A DNA stretch of 64,000 bases from CAVYUC01 sp963783085 (GCA_963783085.1 CAWAMJ010000008.1:248001-312000), one strand, 5' to 3'. Positions 28,165-38,422 are shown, counted from the stretch's first letter. Notes: generated by a model not told the origin, from the sequence alone. Numbers and translations: made by a program.

Positions 28165-28537
28165 AATACCCGATGTTGATTTTTAATTTTAAATTGGTGA
28201 CTTTACTGTTTTTTATCCGGATTAGTTAAACTCCATGATGGTGGCGCCTACGTTGTCCTTTCTGTAACCGAAAAAAATAAAAATCAAATTTGTGGAGAAT
28301 CCTGATCATAACCAAAAATGTTTTAAAATTATCGAAAAGCGATAGGTGTTCTATAAAATGTTGCTCATCTGCCGTGGAATTTTGCTGCCCGGTAATTATT
28401 CCCCGCCGGTTATTTAGATTAATTCTTAACGATCTATTCACTCCTTATTTATAATAAATAAACATCCAATTATTTAAATATTTCTATAATTTCGCCCCCG
28501 TTTTTTAATCCTGGACAAAAATATTGAGATTTCAGTT
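28165..28537. other. Divergent intergenic region between trkH and the nuo operon
   Basis: The region is AT-rich and should hold the promoters of trkH (minus) and nuoA (plus). A sequence TAATTTCG at 28487-28494 is one mismatch from a TAnnTTTG -7 box, but I see no matching -33 element. No convincing gene is present. Confidence 0.4.
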
Positions 28538-28888
28538 ATGACAAGTGAAAGTTTAATTTTGTTTTTCATAGTAGGCTTCGTACTGGTTGGTGGGGCAATT
28601 TTGTTTTCTTCGTTTATCGCCCCAAAGTCTACCAACCTTCAAAAATCTGAATCTTACGAAAGCGGGGTCCCGACAAAGGGGATCACCTGGCTGCAATTTA
28701 ATGTGGGGTATTACTTGTTTGCATTGCTGTTTTTAATTTTTGAAGTGGAAACTGTATTTATTTTTCCCTGGGCGGTGGTGATGAAACAAATAGGAATGGC
28801 TGCATTTGTTGAAATCCTGATATTCTTTTTCATTCTGGGGCTTGGACTTTTGTATGCCTGGAAAAAACATGCATTAATATGGGAATAA
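28538..28888 (+). CDS. nuoA: NADH-quinone oxidoreductase subunit A
   Basis: A 116-residue membrane subunit of complex I with three helices. Diagnostic motifs are YESGVPTKG and [26 protein letters not shown], which contains the acidic residues of the second helix. It is first in the nuoABCDHIJKLMN operon. NuoA helps anchor the peripheral arm near the quinone site. Confidence 0.95.
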   Translation: MTSESLILFFIVGFVLVGGAILFSSFIAPKSTNLQKSESYESGVPTKGITWLQFNVGYYLFALLFLIFEVETVFIFPWAVVMKQIGMAAFVEILIFFFILGLGLLYAWKKHALIWE

Positions 28889-29433
28889 AATCGATGAAAG
28901 ATGAGGACTTCAGGGACAATGAAACCCTGGAGGAGCTGAAGAGAGAGGGAGGAAACGTATTACTTTCCACGGTAGATGCACTAATAAACTGGGGCCGCTC
29001 CAATTCCATCTGGCCATTAACATTTGCCACCAGTTGCTGCGGAATAGAGATGATGGCAACCGGTGCGTCGCGGCATGATTTTGCGCGTTTCGGAATTGAA
29101 GTTTACCGTGCCAGTCCGCGCCAGGCCGACGTAATTGTGGTAGCCGGCACCGTTACCAACAAAATGGCGCCGGTGCTAAAACGCCTTTACGACCAGATGG
29201 CTGATCCAAAATATGTAATTGCCATGGGGGCCTGCGCCATATCCGGCGGTCCTTTTTACTACAATTCATATCACGTGGTTAAAGGTATCGACCACATTAT
29301 TCCGGTAGATGTTTACATCCCGGGTTGTCCGCCACGGCCGGAAGCTTTACTGTACGGCGTGATGCAACTCCAGCGGAAAATCAAGCTCGAAAAAAGCGTC
29401 GGTAAAAAAGAAACGAATACCAATTCTAAATAG
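28879..29433 (+). CDS. nuoB: NADH-quinone oxidoreductase subunit B
   Basis: A 184-residue subunit that holds the terminal iron-sulfur cluster N2. The ligands are the tandem cysteines in [11 protein letters not shown], Cys in MGACAISGG and Cys in [12 protein letters not shown]. The ATG at 28879 overlaps nuoA by 10 bp; a second ATG at 28894 would remove the overlap and five residues, so the exact start is open. It passes electrons to quinone together with NuoD. Confidence 0.95.
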   Translation: MGIKSMKDEDFRDNETLEELKREGGNVLLSTVDALINWGRSNSIWPLTFATSCCGIEMMATGASRHDFARFGIEVYRASPRQADVIVVAGTVTNKMAPVLKRLYDQMADPKYVIAMGACAISGGPFYYNSYHVVKGIDHIIPVDVYIPGCPPRPEALLYGVMQLQRKIKLEKSVGKKETNTNSK

Positions 29434-29445
29434 GATATACCTGAA

Positions 29446-29904
29446 ATGGAAAATGAAAAATTAAAAGCGGTTATTCAGGATTTTTTGCCCGAAGCAGTGT
29501 TAAATGATGGCGCCCAATTTCCCGAGGTAACTGTCGAAAAGGAAAAACTCGTGGATTTTGCCCGGTTTCTGAAAGAGAATGAGGCGACCCGGTTCGATTA
29601 CCTGTTTTGTGAAACAGCAGTTGATTTTAACGATCATTTTATGATGTACTATCATCTGGATTCCACCGAATTCAGGCGCCAACTGGTAATTAAAACCAAA
29701 ATTGAAGACAGGGAAAAACCTGAAATCGATTCGGTTTGTCCGGTTTGGATTGGCGCCGAATATCACGAAAGAGAAATCTTTGATCTCTTTGGAATCCATT
29801 TCAATAACCACCCCGATTTAAGGAAAATCTTTTTGGATAACGACTGGGTTGGCTTCCCCATGCGGAAAGACTACACCGACCCGGTAAATATTGTTGAAAG
29901 GTAA
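29446..29904 (+). CDS. nuoC: NADH-quinone oxidoreductase subunit C
   Basis: A 152-residue 30-kDa-type subunit of the hydrophilic arm. The family signature is near the C-terminus: GAEYHEREIFDLFGIHFNNHPDLRKI, then GFPMRKDY. It is separate from nuoD, unlike the fused NuoCD of enterobacteria. It has no cofactor and a structural role beside NuoD. Confidence 0.94.
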   Translation: MENEKLKAVIQDFLPEAVLNDGAQFPEVTVEKEKLVDFARFLKENEATRFDYLFCETAVDFNDHFMMYYHLDSTEFRRQLVIKTKIEDREKPEIDSVCPVWIGAEYHEREIFDLFGIHFNNHPDLRKIFLDNDWVGFPMRKDYTDPVNIVER

Positions 29905-29909
29905 AAGTT

Positions 29910-31031
29910 ATGGCGGAAGAAATTGTAAAAGGCCAACTGGAAGAACAGGAATTCACCCTGAATATGGGGCCGCAACACCCTTCAACACACGGTGTTTTAA
30001 GGCTTATTCTGAAATTAAAAGGTGAAACGGTTGAAGAAGTAAAACCACAGTTGGGATACATTCACCGGGGAATTGAAAAAATGTGCGAGAAAATTACCTA
30101 TCCGCAAATCATTCATCTCACCGACCGGCTGGATTATCTTTCGGCCCACATCCTGAACGAAGCCGTTTGTCTTACCGTTGAAAATGCACTCGAAATTGAA
30201 GTGCCCGAACGGGTGAAATACATTCGTACCATTATGGACGAACTGAACCGCCTGGCTTCACACCAGCTTTGGTGGAGCGCTTTCGGAATGGACATCGGTG
30301 CATTGACCACCTTTTTCTACGGGTTGCGCGACCGTGAAAAAATCCTCGATATTTTTGAAGAAACCTGCGGCGCCCGCCTGCTTTTAAGCTACAACGTGCC
30401 AGGCGGCCTCATGTTCGATATTCATCCCAATTTTCAGAAAAGGGTAAAAGATTTTATTGTCTATTTCAAAAAGAAATTACCGGAATACGATGAACTGCTT
30501 ACCGGCAACCCGATAATGCAGGAACGTACCAAAGGAGTTGGCCTGCTGACCAAAGAACAGGCCATTGCTTTCGGTGTAACCGGTCCGTCCGGAAGAGGTT
30601 CAGGTTTCTCGTGCGACGTGCGAAAACATCATCCGTACAGCGCTTATCCAAACGTGAATTTCAACGAAATACTTTACAGTGAAGGCGATACATTTGCCCG
30701 CTACAAAGTGAGAATGGATGAAATGTGGGAGTCGATGTCGATTATTGAACAGTTGATTGACAATATTCCTGAAGGTGATTTCGCCGTAAAAATGAAACCG
30801 GTAATCAAACTTCCGGCGGGTGAATATTATACCCGTGTGGAAGCAGTGCGAGGCGAGTTTGGCGTTTTTGTGGTGAGCGACGGAAATAAATCGCCCTACC
30901 GGATGAAATTCCGTTCACCTAATTTCAGTAACCTGGCAGCTTTAGACACCATGGCCAGCGGGCAAAAAATTGCCGACCTCATTGCCATTGGCGGCTCAAT
31001 GGATTTTGTTATTCCGGATATGGACAGGTAA
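29910..31031 (+). CDS. nuoD: NADH-quinone oxidoreductase subunit D
   Basis: A 373-residue 49-kDa-type subunit lining the quinone site. Motifs: NMGPQHPSTHGVLR (quinone-site His), GYIHRGIEKMCE, GFSCDVRKHHPYSAYP and an ending IGGSMDFVIPDMDR typical of the family. It is related to the large subunit of NiFe hydrogenases but lacks their cysteine pairs. It follows nuoC by 5 bp. Confidence 0.95.
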   Translation: MAEEIVKGQLEEQEFTLNMGPQHPSTHGVLRLILKLKGETVEEVKPQLGYIHRGIEKMCEKITYPQIIHLTDRLDYLSAHILNEAVCLTVENALEIEVPERVKYIRTIMDELNRLASHQLWWSAFGMDIGALTTFFYGLRDREKILDIFEETCGARLLLSYNVPGGLMFDIHPNFQKRVKDFIVYFKKKLPEYDELLTGNPIMQERTKGVGLLTKEQAIAFGVTGPSGRGSGFSCDVRKHHPYSAYPNVNFNEILYSEGDTFARYKVRMDEMWESMSIIEQLIDNIPEGDFAVKMKPVIKLPAGEYYTRVEAVRGEFGVFVVSDGNKSPYRMKFRSPNFSNLAALDTMASGQKIADLIAIGGSMDFVIPDMDR

Positions 31032-31035
31032 ATAA

Positions 31036-32133
31036 ATGAATAAAATGATACTTAATATTTACGATTTTTCGACCCTCACGGGGAGCATCAACAACTGGCT
31101 GACAGCTAATTTCACTCCATTTTGGACGGTTGCCATCGAAATGATATTAATTGGTGTGGCAATCCTGACGTTTTATGCTGTAGTTGGGTTGTATTTGGTG
31201 TATGCCGAAAGAAAGATTTGTGCATTTATGCAGTGCCGTGTGGGGCCAAATCGCGTGGGGCCATATGGTTTTTTTCAAACCATTGCCGACCTTATCAAGC
31301 TGTTAACAAAAGAGTTGATCCCGATTAAAAATGCGGATAAACTGCTTTTCAACGTAGCGCCGTTTATTGTAATCATCGCTTCGTTTATGGCCATTGGCGC
31401 CATTCCGTTTGCCAAAGGATTGCAGGCGCTGGATTTCAACATTGGCATATTTTATATCATGGCAGTTTCGTCGCTGGGTGTAATCGGTATTTTGCTGGCG
31501 GGTTGGTCGAGCAACAACAAATATTCGCTTATTGGCGCCATGCGAAGCGGAGCCCAGATTGTGAGCTACGAATTATCCGTAGGGCTTTCGCTGATTACCA
31601 TTGTTATTTTGGCAGGGAGCATGCAGCTTTCAACCATTGTGGAAGCACAGCGCGACGGATGGTTCCTGTTCACCGGGCACATTCCGGCGATTATCGCTTT
31701 TCTGATTTTCCTGATTGCGAGCACCGCCGAAACCAACCGCGGGCCGTTCGATTTGGCTGAAGCAGAATCGGAACTGACCGCCGGATTTCATACCGAATAT
31801 TCTGGAATCAGGTTCGCCTTCTTTTTCCTTGCCGAATACATGAACATGTTTATTGTTGCATCTATTGCTGCCACCATGTTTCTGGGAGGCTGGATGCCTT
31901 TCCACGTTGGACACTGGGAAGCTTTCAACCATATTATGGACTTCATTCCTTCGTTTATCTGGTACATCGGAAAAACCGCTTTGGTTATTTTCATTATGAT
32001 GTGGTTTAAATGGACATTCCCGCGTTTGCGAATCGATCAGTTGCTTACCCTGGAATGGAAATACCTGCTGCCAATCAACCTGGTCAATATTTTAATCATG
32101 TCGTTTGTAGTTTTAACCGGCTGGCACTTTTAA
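31036..32133 (+). CDS. nuoH: NADH-quinone oxidoreductase subunit H
   Basis: A 365-residue membrane subunit that joins the peripheral and membrane arms and forms part of the quinone channel. About eight helices are seen. Family motifs: [57 protein letters not shown] (split here for brevity: acidic loop after helix 5), and [15 protein letters not shown] near the end. It starts 4 bp after nuoD; nuoE, nuoF and nuoG, which would normally lie between D and H, are absent. Confidence 0.95.
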   Translation: MNKMILNIYDFSTLTGSINNWLTANFTPFWTVAIEMILIGVAILTFYAVVGLYLVYAERKICAFMQCRVGPNRVGPYGFFQTIADLIKLLTKELIPIKNADKLLFNVAPFIVIIASFMAIGAIPFAKGLQALDFNIGIFYIMAVSSLGVIGILLAGWSSNNKYSLIGAMRSGAQIVSYELSVGLSLITIVILAGSMQLSTIVEAQRDGWFLFTGHIPAIIAFLIFLIASTAETNRGPFDLAEAESELTAGFHTEYSGIRFAFFFLAEYMNMFIVASIAATMFLGGWMPFHVGHWEAFNHIMDFIPSFIWYIGKTALVIFIMMWFKWTFPRLRIDQLLTLEWKYLLPINLVNILIMSFVVLTGWHF

Positions 32134-32135
32134 TC

Positions 32136-32615
32136 ATGAGAAGTATTATCAATTATATCAAAGAAATAGTTAACGGGCTGAAAGCCTTGTTTACCGGAAT
32201 GAAAGTTACCGGCTATTACTTTGTTCATCCGAAGCAAATTGTAACAGAACAATACCCCGAGAACCGCGCCACGCTTAAAATGTTCGAGCGGTTTAAAGGC
32301 GAAGTGGTAATGCCGCACAACGAAAATAACGAGCACAAATGTACGGCCTGTGGTATTTGCGAAACAAGCTGCCCGAACGGTTCAATTGAAATCATCAGCA
32401 AAATGATTGAAACACCGGAAGGCAAGAAAAAGAGGGTACTGGAAAAACATATTTACCACCTGGGCATGTGCACCTTTTGCAATTTGTGTGTGAAGAACTG
32501 TCCGTTCGATGCCATTAAAATGGATCAAACGTTTGAGCATTCGGTTTTCGATCGCACAAAACTAACGAAGGTGTTAAATCAACCAGGTTCACAATTAATG
32601 AAAAAAGAAAAGTAA
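32136..32615 (+). CDS. nuoI: NADH-quinone oxidoreductase subunit I (two 4Fe-4S clusters)
   Basis: A 159-residue ferredoxin-like subunit. I chose the ATG at 32136 (MRSIINYIKEIVNGLKAL), 2 bp after nuoH; the longer frame from 32010 lies inside nuoH. Two CxxCxxCxxxCP motifs, CTACGICETSCPNGS and CTFCNLCVKNCPFDA, bind clusters N6a and N6b. In complexes lacking NuoEFG this subunit is the likely entry point for a ferredoxin or other donor. Confidence 0.95.
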   Translation: MRSIINYIKEIVNGLKALFTGMKVTGYYFVHPKQIVTEQYPENRATLKMFERFKGEVVMPHNENNEHKCTACGICETSCPNGSIEIISKMIETPEGKKKRVLEKHIYHLGMCTFCNLCVKNCPFDAIKMDQTFEHSVFDRTKLTKVLNQPGSQLMKKEK

Positions 32616-33127
32616 TGAGTGGTCACGAACTGATGTTTTATATTTTTTCGGGAATGATTTTGGTCTTCTCGCTGCTCACGGTAACCAGTCGTCGAATCCT
32701 GCGCGCCGCATTTTATCTTTTGGTGGTTTTAATTTCCACTGCCGGAATTTATTTTATGTTGAATTACCAGTTTCTGGCTGCCGTTCAGTTAACGCTGTAT
32801 GCCGGAGGGATTGTAGTGCTTATCATTTTTTCGATTTTATTAACCAGCCATATCAATCAAAAATTCGAACCGCTGGGAATTAAAAAGCGGTTCTTTTCGG
32901 CTGTTGCTGTGGCGGCCGGAGCATTTCTCACCATCCTGACCATTTTGCGTTACGGGTTCGACGAAGCGGTCACTTCTGCTCAAAACCCTGACATGCAGGT
33001 TATCGGGAGCAGTTTGCTGGGATATCACAAAAACGGATACGCACTTCCTTTCGAAGTAATCAGTGTGTTGCTGCTGGCAGCCATGTTTGCATCCATTGTT
33101 ATTGCTAAAAAAGAAAAATCCAAATAA
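32615..33127 (+). CDS. nuoJ: NADH-quinone oxidoreductase subunit J
   Basis: A 170-residue membrane subunit with five helices. Recognisable segments are RILRAAFYLLVVLISTAGIYF, LTLYAGGIVVLIIFSILLT and VISVLLLAAMFASIVIAKKE. The start codon overlaps the nuoI stop (TAATG, 1 bp), which suggests coupled translation. It shapes the proton channel next to NuoK and NuoA. Confidence 0.94.
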   Translation: MSGHELMFYIFSGMILVFSLLTVTSRRILRAAFYLLVVLISTAGIYFMLNYQFLAAVQLTLYAGGIVVLIIFSILLTSHINQKFEPLGIKKRFFSAVAVAAGAFLTILTILRYGFDEAVTSAQNPDMQVIGSSLLGYHKNGYALPFEVISVLLLAAMFASIVIAKKEKSK

Positions 33128-33128
33128 T

Positions 33129-33446
33129 ATGCTTTCATCTATTCCATTATCCTATTTTCTCGTGGTTAGTACACTGATGTTTTTCATCGGGATTTATGGT
33201 TTTCTGACACGAAAAAACCTCATTACCATTTTAATGTCGGTGGAATTAATCCTGAATTCAGTGAACATCAATTTTGTGGCATTCAACCGCTACCTCTTCC
33301 CCGATGAATTGCAGGGACATTTCTTTTCGCTGTTTGTTATTGCAGTTGCTGCCGCCGAAGCCGCCGTGGCCATTGCAATCATCATCAGTGTTTACCGGAA
33401 ATACACCAACATCGATGTGGAACGGGTAGATACAATGAAATATTAG
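33129..33446 (+). CDS. nuoK: NADH-quinone oxidoreductase subunit K
   Basis: A 105-residue three-helix subunit. The start is the ATG at 33129 (MLSSIPLSYFLVVS), just after nuoJ. The conserved glutamates are in MSVELILNSVNINFVAF (helix 2) and AEAAVAIAIIISVYR (helix 3). It forms part of the proton translocation path. A strong palindrome lies just downstream, before nuoL. Confidence 0.94.
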   Translation: MLSSIPLSYFLVVSTLMFFIGIYGFLTRKNLITILMSVELILNSVNINFVAFNRYLFPDELQGHFFSLFVIAVAAAEAAVAIAIIISVYRKYTNIDVERVDTMKY

Positions 33447-33457
33447 CCTCCCCCCAG

Positions 33458-33481
33458 CCCCTCCGGCAGTTGCCGGAGGGG
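33458..33481. repeat. GC-rich perfect hairpin between nuoK and nuoL
   Basis: CCCCTCCGGCA (33458-33468) pairs perfectly with TGCCGGAGGGG (33471-33481) around a GT centre; flanking C and G runs extend it imperfectly. No T run follows (GAGGAAGAG), so it is not a standard terminator. It may stabilise or process the long nuo mRNA, or be a REP-type intercistronic repeat. Confidence 0.75.
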
Positions 33482-33537
33482 AGGAAGAGAAGAACGGCTT
33501 TGAATAAACTAAAAAAGAAAAAGTAAAGAGATACAAT

Positions 33538-35462
33538 ATGGCAGGATATGAATATACAGTACTGATTCCGCTGATTCCCCTGGTTATGTTCCTGGTTCTG
33601 GGGCTTTCCAGCGGTACAATGAAAAAAGAAATTTCAGGTTACCTGGGGACATCTGGGTATGCTGATCACGGCTTTCCTTTCTTATTTTACTGCTTTCCGG
33701 TACTTTTTTAACCGGCCGGCCGGAACGGAAGTTTTTGAAAAAATTGTTCCGTTTAATACCGTTTGGCTGAACCTGACGCAGAAACTGCACATCGACCTGG
33801 GAATTCTGCTCGACCCGATTTCAGTGATGATGCTGGTGGTAATTACCACAGTTTCGCTGATGGTACATTTGTACAGCATGGGCTACATGAAAGGCGAAAA
33901 AGGTTATTCCCGTTTTTACGCATTCCTGTCGCTGTTTAGCTTTTCAATGCTTGGGCTGGTGGTGGCTACCAACATTTTTCAGATGTACATGTTCTGGGAG
34001 CTGGTGGGTGTTTCCTCGTATTTGCTCATTAGCTTTTATTACGAAAAACCCTCTGCGGTGGCTGCCGGAAAAAAAGCATTTATCGTTACCCGTTTTGCCG
34101 ACCTCGGATTTTTGGTCGGTATTTTATTATTATCGTACATCAGCGGCACATTCGATTTCCTGACGATTACCGATCCGCAGGGAGCTTTGGTGACCAAGTG
34201 GAACCGGGTTGACTTTTCTGGGAATTTCAACGTTAACATGGGCGCTGACGCTGATTTTTATGGGTGGCGCCGGTAAATCGGCCATGTTCCCGTTGCACAT
34301 CTGGCTGCCCGATGCCATGGAAGGCCCGACTCCGGTTTCTGCATTAATTCATGCGGCAACCATGGTTGTGGCCGGGGTTTATCTGGTAGCCCGGTTATTT
34401 CCGTTGTATTATTTTCAGGCGCCCGATGCGCTTACCATTGTTGCTTATGTGGGAGGATTTACTTCGTTGTTTGCAGCGGTAATTGCATGCGTTCAAAAAG
34501 ATATTAAACGGGTGCTGGCATTTTCCACCATGTCGCAAATTGGGTACATGATGCTGGCTCTGGGTGTTTCCGGTTACGGCGAACACCACGGACTTGGATT
34601 TATGGCTTCCATGTTCCACCTGTTTACCCACGCCATGTTCAAAGCGTTGCTGTTCCTTGGGGCCGGCGCAATTATTCATGCGGTTCATTCCAACAGCATG
34701 GACGATATGGGCGGACTGCGGAAATACCTGCCCATTACCCACATTACTTTCTTAATTGCAACACTTACGATTTCCGGAATGCCTCCGTTTTCAGCGTTTT
34801 TCAGCAAAGATGAGATACTTACGGCAGCTTACGAACACGATAAATTCCTGTTCTTTATAGAATATATTGTTGCCGGAATTACCGCGTATTACATGTTCCG
34901 TCTCTATTTCAATGTTTTCTGGGGAAAAGACAAAAAATATCATCATACACCGCACGAATCGCCGCTGATCATGACGATTCCGTTAATGATCCTGGCGGTT
35001 GCTTCCATTTTTGCCGGATACATTCCGTTCAGCAAACTGGTTACTTCCGATGGTTTGGGATTTGAACTGATTACAGAATGGGCCGTGGCTATTCCTTCCG
35101 TTTTAATTGGATTGGCCGGAATTGGAATTGCCTGGATCCTTTATAAAAGACCCAATGAAATTCCGCAAAAACTGGCAACAACTTTTAAAACAGCTTACAA
35201 ATGGTCGTACAACAAATTCTATATGGACGAGCTGTACCTGTTTGTAACCAAAAAAATCATATTCAACCTGGTTTCGCGGCCCATTGCCTGGTTCGACCGC
35301 CATGTGGTGGATGGATTTATGAACAGCATTGCCTGGGTGACCAATAAAACTTCCGAAGGGATTAAAGGATTACAATCCGGACAGTTACAGAAATACGGTT
35401 ATGTATTCATTTCGGGAGTGATTATTTTGACATTTGCTTTTGTTTACTATTGGTTTAATTAA
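33538..35462 (+). pseudogene. nuoL: NADH-quinone oxidoreductase subunit L, interrupted by two apparent +1 frameshifts
   Basis: The rebuilt 640-residue antiporter-like subunit starts MAGYEYTVLIPLIPLVMF at 33538. Phase shifts occur near 33653 (GGG where GG restores SGMLITAF) and near 34240 (GGG where GG restores NMALTLIFMGGAGKSAM). The family core is intact on both sides: YMFWELVGVSSYLLISFYYE, GKSAMFPLHIWLPDAMEGPTP (core of the proton channel), and a long C-terminal lateral helix. Both shifts are extra G in short G runs. Complex I needs this subunit and all other nuo genes are intact, so sequencing error is the likeliest explanation. Confidence 0.88.
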
Positions 35463-35470
35463 GATATAAA

Positions 35471-36973
35471 ATGGATTTTTTAACGCTATTCGTTGTCGTC
35501 CCTGTTCTTACCATTGTAGGAATAGTTTTCACACGGGATTTAAAACAAACACGGCTGGTTTCCGCCGTTGGAATGGGCATTCAGCTTTTACTGGCAGTGG
35601 CATTGGTATTTATGTACCTCGCCGAGCGAAAAGCGGGTAACACCGCCGAAATGCTGTTTTCGCATTCCTACACCTGGTTTGAAAGTCTGAACATTACCTA
35701 CAGCATTGGGGTAGATGGAATTTCGGTAGCCATGATTTTGCTCACCGGCATCGTTGTTTTCACCGGGGTGTTTGCATCGTGGAACGTAAAACAGTTGCCC
35801 CGTGAATTTTTTATTTCGCTCATTTTCCTTTCTTCGGGAGTATTTGGCTTTTTTATTTCCATCGACCTGTTCACCATGTTCCTTTTTTACGAAGTGGCGG
35901 TTATCCCCATGTTTTTGCTGATTGGAATCTGGGGCACAGGCCCAAAAGAGTATTCGGCCATGAAACTGACACTGATGTTGATGGGAGCCTCGGCCTTGTT
36001 GCTGGTGGGTATTTTGGGCATTTATTTCAACTCGAATGCCGGTGGCGGCGACCTAACTTTTAACATTCTTGAAATTGCCAGGGTAAAAATCCCCATGTCG
36101 GCACAACGTATGTTTTTTCCGATGGTATTTGTCGGATTCGGTGTTTTGGGTGCGCTTTTCCCTTTTCACACCTGGTCGCCCGACGGCCACGCTTCGGCGC
36201 CTACTGCGGTTTCGATGCTGCACGCCGGTGTGCTGATGAAACTGGGAGGTTACGGCGCTTTCCGTGTAGCCATCTTTTTATTGCCCGATGCCGCACAGGA
36301 AATGTCGTGGTTCTTCTTAATCCTTACCGGAATCAGCGTGGTTTACGGGGCATTCGGGGCCATTTCACAAAAAGACCTGAAATACATCAACGCCTACTCA
36401 TCGGTGAGCCACTGCGGACTGGTGCTGTTTGCCATTTTAATGATGAACAAAACAGCGCTTAACGGCGCCGTGCTGCAAATGATTTCACACGGATTAATGA
36501 CAGCCCTTTTCTTTGCATTAATCGGAATGATTTACGGACGCACTCACACCCGGATGATAAACGAACTGGGCGGATTGATGAAAGTTATGCCGGTACTGTC
36601 GGTATCGTATGTAATTGCCGGTCTGGCTTCTTTGGGATTACCCGGATTGAGCGGTTTTGTTGCCGAAATGACCATTTTCTTTGGCGCTTTTCAACATGCC
36701 GATGCATTCCACCGGATTCTCACCATAACCGCGGCGGCATCCATTGTTATTACAGCAGTATATATTTTACGGGTAGTAGGACAGATATTGTACGGCCCAG
36801 TCAAAAACGATAATTACCTGAAGCTCAGCGATGCCCGGTGGCATGAACGTATTTCAACAGGGGTGCTGATAGTTGCCATTGCCGGAATTGGCGTGGCGCC
36901 GCTTTGGTTATCGGACATGATTAACGACAGCCTGAACCCCATTATGCATTCATATTATGCAGGTATTAATTAA
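35471..36973 (+). CDS. nuoM: NADH-quinone oxidoreductase subunit M
   Basis: A 500-residue Mrp-type antiporter-like membrane subunit with about 14 helices. Typical segments: YSIGVDGISVAMILLTG, FFLFYEVAVIP-like LFYEVAVIPMFLLIGIWG (conserved Glu), GALFPFHTWSPDGHASAPTAVSM, and SYSSVSHCG-like AYSSVSHCGLVLFA. It starts 8 bp after nuoL and pumps protons through one of three parallel channels. Confidence 0.95.
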   Translation: MDFLTLFVVVPVLTIVGIVFTRDLKQTRLVSAVGMGIQLLLAVALVFMYLAERKAGNTAEMLFSHSYTWFESLNITYSIGVDGISVAMILLTGIVVFTGVFASWNVKQLPREFFISLIFLSSGVFGFFISIDLFTMFLFYEVAVIPMFLLIGIWGTGPKEYSAMKLTLMLMGASALLLVGILGIYFNSNAGGGDLTFNILEIARVKIPMSAQRMFFPMVFVGFGVLGALFPFHTWSPDGHASAPTAVSMLHAGVLMKLGGYGAFRVAIFLLPDAAQEMSWFFLILTGISVVYGAFGAISQKDLKYINAYSSVSHCGLVLFAILMMNKTALNGAVLQMISHGLMTALFFALIGMIYGRTHTRMINELGGLMKVMPVLSVSYVIAGLASLGLPGLSGFVAEMTIFFGAFQHADAFHRILTITAAASIVITAVYILRVVGQILYGPVKNDNYLKLSDARWHERISTGVLIVAIAGIGVAPLWLSDMINDSLNPIMHSYYAGIN

Positions 36974-36988
36974 ATAGAAAGTGAAGTT

Positions 36989-38404
36989 ATGAATCTGGAA
37001 AGTTTTCTTTTAATGCGGCATGAAATTGTGCTGACGGTAGCGCTGATGATTATTTTGATTGCCGAATTATCGACAGAAAATAAAAAAAGTATTGTTAACC
37101 TTTCGTTGCTGCTGATGGTTGCAGTAACCGTTACCGGATTTCTTCCTTCACCGGAAGGAACTGTTTTTGGCGGAATGTACCAGACCGGCCACATGAAAGT
37201 GTTAATGAAAAACATCCTGAATATCGGGACGATGATCCTGTTTTTTCAGGTAGCCGACTGGATTAAAAAACCGGAATACCACAATAAAATAAGCGAATTT
37301 TTCATGCTGATTCTTTCCACTTTAATTGGAATGAACTTCATGATTTCATCGGGTCATTTCCTGTTGTTTTACATTGGCCTCGAACTGGCAACCATACCCA
37401 TTGCAGCTCTGGCAGCCTACGACCGTTCAAAAAACATTAGCGCCGAGGCCGGAATTAAACTGATTCTTTCTTCTGCCCTGTCGTCGGGAATTATGCTTTA
37501 CGGAATTTCGATGCTCTACGGAACACTGGGTTCGCTTTACTATGGCGATATTGGTACATTGAACATGAACACCCCGCTGCAAATTATGGCATTTATCTTT
37601 TTCTTTGCCGGCATGGGATTCAAAATTTCGCTGGTGCCGTTTCACCTGTGGACAGCCGATGTGTATGAAGGAGCGCCGGTTAATGTGGCATCCTATCTTT
37701 CTGTAATTTCGAAAGGGGCTGCAGTTTTTATTCTCACCATTTTGCTCTACACCGTTTTCTATTCCATTGCCCCATTGTGGAAACACCTGTTGTATGCCCT
37801 TGCCATTGTTACCATGACTGTGGGTAACCTGTTTGCATTACGACAGAAAAACCTGAAACGTTTCCTGGCTTTCTCTTCCATTGCACAAGCCGGCTTTATT
37901 TTGCTGGGAATGATTGACGGAAGCGCTCTGGGAATGGCTTCAGTACTCTATTTTGTACTGATTTATATTTTCACCAACCTCGGGGCTTTTGGCGTGGTTT
38001 CGGCCATTTCTGCAGCTACCGGAAAGGAACATATCGATGATTACAACGGATTGTATTCCACCAATCCAAAACTCAGCCTGCTGATGATGTTGTCGTTGTT
38101 TTCGCTGGCAGGAATTCCGCCGGTGGCCGGTTTCTTCGGAAAATTTTTCCTGTTTACCGCCGCTGCTCACTCGGGTTACTACTGGCTGGTATTCATCGCG
38201 GTTATCAACGCAACCATTTCGTTATACTATTATTTGCTGGTGGTAAAAGCCATGTTCATCAATAAAAACAATGAGCCGATTGCTTATTTTAAAAGCAGCC
38301 TGACCACCCGCGTGGGACTGGCCCTGTGTTTGGCGGGTATTTTTGCAGTAGGATTGTTTAGTCCTGTTTACGAATACATTAGAATGTTCAGTGTTGGAAT
38401 GTAA
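36989..38404 (+). CDS. nuoN: NADH-quinone oxidoreductase subunit N
   Basis: A 471-residue antiporter-like subunit, the last complex I gene here. Motifs: LLFYIGLELATIPIAALAAYDR (conserved Glu), GMGFKISLVPFHLWTADVYEGAP, and LAFSSIAQAGFILLGMI. It starts 15 bp after nuoM. The operon order A-B-C-D-H-I-J-K-L-M-N is complete for an 11-subunit complex. Confidence 0.95.
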   Translation: MNLESFLLMRHEIVLTVALMIILIAELSTENKKSIVNLSLLLMVAVTVTGFLPSPEGTVFGGMYQTGHMKVLMKNILNIGTMILFFQVADWIKKPEYHNKISEFFMLILSTLIGMNFMISSGHFLLFYIGLELATIPIAALAAYDRSKNISAEAGIKLILSSALSSGIMLYGISMLYGTLGSLYYGDIGTLNMNTPLQIMAFIFFFAGMGFKISLVPFHLWTADVYEGAPVNVASYLSVISKGAAVFILTILLYTVFYSIAPLWKHLLYALAIVTMTVGNLFALRQKNLKRFLAFSSIAQAGFILLGMIDGSALGMASVLYFVLIYIFTNLGAFGVVSAISAATGKEHIDDYNGLYSTNPKLSLLMMLSLFSLAGIPPVAGFFGKFFLFTAAAHSGYYWLVFIAVINATISLYYYLLVVKAMFINKNNEPIAYFKSSLTTRVGLALCLAGIFAVGLFSPVYEYIRMFSVGM

Positions 38405-38422
38405 TTTTTTGAAACTTACGTT

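Noticed and set aside
28226..28441. A 71-codon minus-strand frame in the trkH-nuoA gap
   Set aside because: Basic, low-complexity ending (RRRHHHGV), no family match and no initiation signal. It is probably chance.
33447..33537. Terminator between nuoK and nuoL
   Set aside because: The hairpin is strong, but there is no T run after it on either strand and the operon continues directly.
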